Assembly: GCA_037132135.1 (NCBI GenBank)
Contig: JBAXPR010000132.1
Span: forward strand, 1-8,867
Length of the DNA stretch: 8,867 nt
Origin: BOG-933 sp037132135
GTDB lineage: Bacteria > Pseudomonadota > Alphaproteobacteria > Azospirillales > Azospirillaceae
Direction of reading: 5' to 3'
Made by a program: the position numbers and the translations under genes. Shown here one piece after another: positions 5,711 to 8,867 of this stretch. The notes beneath the pieces were generated by a model that did no database searches, had not been told where the DNA came from, and worked only from the letters and a program-made list of their open reading frames with translations. Numbering within the stretch: position 1 is the first letter of the stretch; every line of letters starts with the position of its first letter.

Positions 5711-5726
5711 TGACGGTATACGGTCA
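5711..5726. promoter_or_regulatory. 16-bp near-palindrome, possible operator
   Basis: TGACGGTATACGGTCA is an inverted repeat of the form TGAC-N-GTATAC-N-GTCA; only the symmetric pair at positions 5 and 12 fails to match. It lies about 95 bp upstream of the STAS-like gene start and well upstream of the pentapeptide promoter. The size and symmetry suit a dimeric helix-turn-helix regulator. The regulator is unknown. Confidence 0.4.
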
Positions 5727-5957
5727 AAATGGGCGACGTCATGCCGATCGGTGGCACAGAAGGACATGGCGGTATAGTTAATCGTTCCTCGCTCCGCAGA
5801 ACCCCAGCCAATCAGGTTCCCGACACCTTACCGGCGGCCCGAGCGGCGCAACTCGGTGCCGCGCCGGGCGCCGGGGCGGACGCAATCGGGACGGCCCTCG
5901 CCTTCTCAATCAATATCCCAACCCGATAAAGAGGTTCCTTATCTCTCCAAACAATCC

Positions 5958-5985
5958 TTGCTCCCGACGCCGACTTTATTATACA
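5958..5985 (+). promoter_or_regulatory. Sigma-70-type promoter of the pentapeptide-repeat gene
   Basis: TTGCTC (5958-5963) and TATACA (5980-5985) are spaced 16 bp apart in an AT-rich patch. The transcript should start near 5992, giving a leader of about 110 nt before the ATG at 6103. The start coincides with the first base of the inverted repeat at 5993. Confidence 0.5.
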
Positions 5986-5992
5986 CAGAGTG

Positions 5993-6069
5993 TGGAAAAC
6001 CGCCGGGCATCCGGCGCCATTTTGTGGTCGCGACGACAGAATGCTGAAAGAGTCCTCAGTGGTTTTCCA
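5993..6069 (+). promoter_or_regulatory. Potential structured 5' leader of the pentapeptide gene
   Basis: TGGAAAACC (5993-6001) is perfectly complementary to GGTTTTCCA (6061-6069), a 9-bp closing stem. Directly inside its 5' strand is the hairpin GCCGG-GCAT-CCGGC (6002-6015). Directly inside its 3' strand is a five-pair hairpin GCTGA/TCAGT (6043-6060, one G-U pair). The intervening 6016-6042 includes the self-complementary GTCGCGAC (6027-6034). Helices stacked on both sides of the closing stem resemble a multi-branch junction RNA. I recognise no known riboswitch class. The ribosome site downstream is weak (GGTGA at 6086-6090, 12 nt from the ATG), so the fold could affect translation. This is inference from hand-drawn pairing only. 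Confidence 0.4.
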
Positions 6070-6102
6070 GTTGAGATTTGTCCCTGGTGACATCGGCCTG
6101 CC

Positions 6103-7467
6103 ATGACCACGACCAGTTTGGCCCCCACCTCGATCGATGATATTGAGCTGGGACGGAACAAGATCACTCAGGCTGAACTTGACGAAATTCTCAAGTTGCA
6201 TGAGGCGTTCCTGAAGCGGCGCACCAAGGGGGTGCGCGCCAGCCTGAAGCTGCGCGATCTCTCCTATCTCGATTTCGCCGGCCACGACCTCAGCGATGCC
6301 GACCTCAGCGGCGCCAAGCTGTTCGGCGCCAATCTCAAGGGCGTCAAGCTGGTCAACGCCAACCTTTTTGCCGCAGACCTGCGCAGCGCCAACATGGAGC
6401 AGGCCGAGTTGCGCCGGGCCGATCTGCGCGGCGCCAGCCTGCGCGGCTCGATCATGAATGACGCCATCTTCATTGATGCCGACCTCCGGGGCGGCGTGAT
6501 GCTCCGGCCCGGCCGCGACGGCGAACTCAAGCAGCTCAGCCACAACGAGGGCGGCGTCGAAATGGGCGCGGCCAGCGCCCAGCGCGCCAACATGACCGGG
6601 GCCAAGATCAGCAATGCCTTCATTCTCCAGACCGATCTCACCGACGCCGTGCTGGTCAACGTCCGCTTCATCCGCGCCGATCTCAGCAATTCCAACCTAA
6701 CCGGCGCCACCCTGGAGGGCGCCGACCTCACCGAGGCCAATCTCAGCGGCGCCTGCCTGCAGGGCGCGGTGCTGTCCAACGTCTGCCTCGCCTACACCAA
6801 CCTCCGCGACGCCGACCTGATCGGCGCGATCATGGACTCGGTGGATCTCTCCACCGCCGATCTCACCAACGCCACCATCGTCCATCGCCTGGAGGGCTTC
6901 GACGCCTCGCTGCGCGAGATCATCGCCGCCCATGTCGAGTGGATTTCCTCGGGCGGGCGCAAAGGCCGGCGCGCCGACCTCTCGAAGCACGACCTCAGCC
7001 AGGAAAGTCTGGCCGGGCTCAACCTCTCGGCCGCCAACCTCGCCTATTCGATCCTCAAGGGCGTCGACATGGCCAAGATGTCGCTGGTGATGGCCGACCT
7101 CTCGTTCGCCGACCTCCGCGACGCCGACCTCAGCAACAGCGATCTGCGCGGCATCAACCTGACCCGCGCCACCCTTACCGGCGCCAAGCTGACCGGCGCC
7201 CGCCTCGGCCCGGTCGAGATGACCGGCTCGACGGTCAGCCACTGGACCGCCAATCTGGAGAGCGCCCGGCTCGGCCGTTGCGTGCTCACCGGCGCGGATC
7301 TCCGCGCCGCGAAACTGCCCCGGGTCGACCTGACCAACGCCAACCTTCGCGGCGCCGATCTGCGCAAGGCCTCGCTCCGCGACGCCATCCTGACCAACGC
7401 CGACCTGCGCGGCGCCAAGCTGGAGGGCGCCGATCTGCTCGGCGCGATCGACTACACCCCCGACTGA
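6103..7467 (+). CDS. Pentapeptide-repeat protein with two cap-plus-helix modules
   Basis: This 454-residue protein is made mostly of pentapeptide repeats (A[D/N]LxX: GADLT, NANLR, RADLR, GAKLT), which fold as a right-handed quadrilateral beta-helix. The function cannot be told from the fold. Some members mimic DNA and protect gyrase; most are uncharacterised. No signal peptide or membrane segment is seen, so it is probably cytoplasmic. An N-terminal helical cap (LDEILKLH, 26-33) leads into GVRASL (43-48) and repeats from ~46 to 129. A non-repeat loop (about 130-160) interrupts the helix, and repeats continue to ~258. A second cap (LREIIAAHVEW, 270-280) leads into GRRADL (288-293) and repeats run to ~449. 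The second half mirrors the first. The ATG at 6103 has a weak ribosome site. It has its own promoter and leader. The ppk1 gene follows 141 bp downstream. Confidence 0.92.
   Translation: MTTTSLAPTSIDDIELGRNKITQAELDEILKLHEAFLKRRTKGVRASLKLRDLSYLDFAGHDLSDADLSGAKLFGANLKGVKLVNANLFAADLRSANMEQAELRRADLRGASLRGSIMNDAIFIDADLRGGVMLRPGRDGELKQLSHNEGGVEMGAASAQRANMTGAKISNAFILQTDLTDAVLVNVRFIRADLSNSNLTGATLEGADLTEANLSGACLQGAVLSNVCLAYTNLRDADLIGAIMDSVDLSTADLTNATIVHRLEGFDASLREIIAAHVEWISSGGRKGRRADLSKHDLSQESLAGLNLSAANLAYSILKGVDMAKMSLVMADLSFADLRDADLSNSDLRGINLTRATLTGAKLTGARLGPVEMTGSTVSHWTANLESARLGRCVLTGADLRAAKLPRVDLTNANLRGADLRKASLRDAILTNADLRGAKLEGADLLGAIDYTPD
6238..7449 (+). repeat. Pentapeptide-repeat coding blocks
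   Basis: These are degenerate 15-bp repeats coding for A(D/N)LxX units. There are three blocks: 6238-6489, 6583-6876 and 6973-7449. They are separated by a loop-coding segment and by the second helical cap. Recurrent DNA words such as gccgacctc and ggcgcc reflect the protein repeat, not an independent DNA element. Confidence 0.9.
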
Positions 7468-7482
7468 GCGCCACCCCGCGAC

Positions 7483-7505
7483 CGGCTCCGGATCATCGGC
7501 TCCGG
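7483..7505. repeat. Short direct repeat between the pentapeptide gene and ppk1
   Basis: CGGCTCCGG occurs twice (7483-7491 and 7497-7505), separated by ATCAT. It is just downstream of the pentapeptide stop codon. No T-run follows, so it is not an intrinsic terminator. It could be a paired binding site for a ppk1 regulator or a chance repeat. I found no convincing -35/-10 pair or terminator in the 141-bp gap. Confidence 0.3.
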
Positions 7506-7608
7506 GTGCGCGAGACCATCCTGGCCGGTGCCCCGATGGAAAAACTGTGGTACCCTCGGGATCGTTGGGCTCCCTCGGCCTGCCCGCGCCAGCCAAGAGT
7601 CGAGCGTC

Positions 7609-8867
7609 ATGACCAGCCTGCCTGCCGTGGAGCCGCCGCCCCGGCCCGACACCTTCCCCGACCGCTTCATCAATCGCGAAGTCAGCTGGCTGGCGTTCAA
7701 TCAGCGCGTCCTCGAAGAAGCCTACAATCACAGCCACCCGCTGCTCGAACGGGTGCGCTTCATCTCGATCAGCGCCAGCAATCTTGACGAGTTCTATATC
7801 GTGCGGGTCGCCGGCCTCAAGGGCCAGGTCGCCCGCGGCATCTTCACCCCCTCAGCCGACAACCTGACCCCGACCCAGCAACTGACCGCGATCAACCACC
7901 GGGTCGCCGAGCTGGTCTACGATCAGCAGACCTGCTGGCTGGAACTCCGGGAAGACCTGACCGAGGCCGGAATCACGGTGGTCGACACCACCGAGCTGAC
8001 CCGCGAGGAGCACGAGTGGCTGGAACAGAAATTCCTCGCCGACATTTTCCCGATCTTGACGCCGCTGGCGGTCGACCCGGCCCATCCCTTCCCGTTCCTG
8101 CCCAACATGGGCTTTGCGCTGGTGCTGCATCTCCACGATCCGGTGCGGGGCAAGGAGCTGGACGCGCTGGTGCCGCTGCCCGGCCAGTTGGAGCGCTTCA
8201 TCCGCCTGCCCGGCCACGAGGTGCGCTTCGTTCAGCTGGAGCGGGTGGTTTACCTCTTTTTGGCGCAGCTGTTTCCACCCTTCACCGCCACCGCCCACGG
8301 CGTCTTCCGGATTCTGCGCGACAGCGAACTCGAAATCGACGAAGAGGCCGAAGATCTGGTCCGGACCTTCGAAACCGCGCTCAAACAGCGGCGCCGCGGC
8401 AGCGTGATCCGCCTCGAGGTCAACCGCGGCATGGACCCGGGCCTGCGCGAGTTCCTCCGCCAGCAGTTGCGGGTGCTCCACGAGGATGTGCTGGTGCTCG
8501 ACGGCCTGATCGGCATGGCCGACATCCGGCAGCTGATCATCGAGGAGCGGGCGGATCTGGTGTTCCGGCCGTTCAACGCCCGCTTCCCCGAGCGCATCCG
8601 CGATTTTGGCGGCGACTGCTTCGCGGCCATCGGCCAGAAGGACATCATCGTCCACCACCCCTATGAGAGCTTCGACGTGGTGGTGCAGTTCATCCGTCAG
8701 GCGGCGCGCGACCCCAATGTGGTGGCGATCAAGCAGACCCTCTACCGGACCTCGAAGAACTCGCCGATCGTCCAGGCCCTGGTCGAGGCCGCGGAATCGG
8801 GCAAGACCGTCACCGCGCTGGTCGAACTCAAGGCCCGCTTCGACGAGGAGGCCAACATCCGCTGGGC
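7609..8867 (+). CDS. ppk1: Polyphosphate kinase 1, N-terminal part (cut by window edge)
   Basis: PPK1 reversibly transfers the terminal phosphate of ATP to inorganic polyphosphate. The window holds 419 codons of an expected ~700. The N-terminal domain opens with RFINREVSWLAFNQRVLEEA (19-38) and ISASNLDEFYIVRVAGLKGQV, both PPK1 signatures. The head-domain region follows with LTPLAVDPAHPFPFLPNMGFAL. The catalytic C1 domain begins with KDIIVHHPYESFDVVVQF and QTLYRTSKNSPIV. Arg380 (TLYR) and Arg410 (ARFDEEAN) are exactly 30 residues apart, matching the metal/substrate-contact arginines 375 and 405 of the E. coli enzyme. The phosphorylated histidine lies beyond the right edge. The ATG at 7609 has an AAGAG-type site (7595-7599) nine bases upstream. 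PPX often follows in related genomes, but that region is outside the window. Confidence 0.97.
   Translation, partial: MTSLPAVEPPPRPDTFPDRFINREVSWLAFNQRVLEEAYNHSHPLLERVRFISISASNLDEFYIVRVAGLKGQVARGIFTPSADNLTPTQQLTAINHRVAELVYDQQTCWLELREDLTEAGITVVDTTELTREEHEWLEQKFLADIFPILTPLAVDPAHPFPFLPNMGFALVLHLHDPVRGKELDALVPLPGQLERFIRLPGHEVRFVQLERVVYLFLAQLFPPFTATAHGVFRILRDSELEIDEEAEDLVRTFETALKQRRRGSVIRLEVNRGMDPGLREFLRQQLRVLHEDVLVLDGLIGMADIRQLIIEERADLVFRPFNARFPERIRDFGGDCFAAIGQKDIIVHHPYESFDVVVQFIRQAARDPNVVAIKQTLYRTSKNSPIVQALVEAAESGKTVTALVELKARFDEEANIRW

Larger units (their letters stand above)
5617..6102. other. 486-bp intergenic region between the STAS-like and pentapeptide genes
   Basis: This region separates divergently transcribed genes. 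I see no convincing coding sequence in it. It contains a 16-bp near-palindrome (5711-5726), a promoter (5958-5985) and a potentially folded leader (5993-6069), each listed separately. The stretch 5830-5910 is very GC-rich and featureless. The part from 5930 to 6000 is distinctly AT-richer, as expected around a promoter. Confidence 0.7.

Noticed and set aside
5729..5929. 66-residue open frame in the large intergenic region
   Set aside because: It has no ribosome site, no recognisable domain and a low-complexity Ala/Gly end. It also overlaps no conserved element. Treated as non-coding.
6238..7449. DNA tandem repeat or minisatellite
   Set aside because: The periodicity is fully explained by degenerate pentapeptide coding; copies differ too much in DNA sequence to be an independent repeat array.
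7483..7505. Terminator or CRISPR-like repeat after the pentapeptide gene
   Set aside because: There are only two 9-bp copies with a 5-bp gap, no T-run and no spacer structure. Kept only as a short direct repeat.
6697..7737. 346-residue open frame antisense to the pentapeptide gene
   Set aside because: Its apparent repeats (GAAQVGVGQ-like) simply mirror the 15-bp periodicity of the pentapeptide coding strand.

Overview
The window is GC-rich chromosomal DNA. Its gene families are typical of an Alphaproteobacterium: an ETF-beta lysine methyltransferase-like protein, a DUF455 ferritin-like protein ending in a KPPFNDES motif, an alphaproteobacterial-style CHAP hydrolase and a PRRKP-type low-complexity tail. 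Rhodospirillales is my best guess, but this rests on family resemblance only. I see no transposase, integrase, tRNA, rRNA or CRISPR array. The window looks like a housekeeping or accessory stretch, not a mobile island.

Left part, minus strand (1-3276). Reading leftwards: a SAM-dependent methyltransferase of the ETFBKMT/METTL20 type (2599-3276), a cytoplasmic PhoD-like metallophosphatase (948-2423), a small coiled-coil protein with one C-terminal membrane segment (527-883), and the first 160 residues of the potassium-sensing histidine kinase KdpD (1-481, cut by the window edge). A good promoter (TTGCGT, 17 nt, AATAAT) lies just before the small coiled-coil gene. That gene and kdpD may therefore form their own transcript, although kdpD normally follows kdpC.

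Middle part. A 180-bp divergent intergenic region separates the methyltransferase from a secreted CHAP amidase/peptidase gene (3459-4346). The CHAP gene has a tandemly duplicated ribosome-binding site and start codon. A DUF455 ferritin-like gene follows closely (4373-5155). Its 3' end overlaps, tail to tail, a minus-strand gene for a STAS-like protein (5122-5616).

Right part, plus strand. A 486-bp non-coding region (5617-6102) holds a 16-bp near-palindrome and a promoter. Right at the predicted transcription start it also holds a potentially structured 77-nt leader: a 9-bp closing stem with hairpins stacked against both sides. The leader precedes a 454-residue pentapeptide-repeat protein built from two copies of a module, each a short helical cap followed by a pentapeptide beta-helix (6103-7467). 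The window ends in the first 419 residues of polyphosphate kinase 1 (from 7609).

No clear multi-gene novel system is visible. The most interesting leads are the structured leader, the duplicated architecture of the pentapeptide protein, a His-to-Asn change in a metal-binding motif of the PhoD-like enzyme, and the pairing of kdpD with a hendecad coiled-coil membrane protein.
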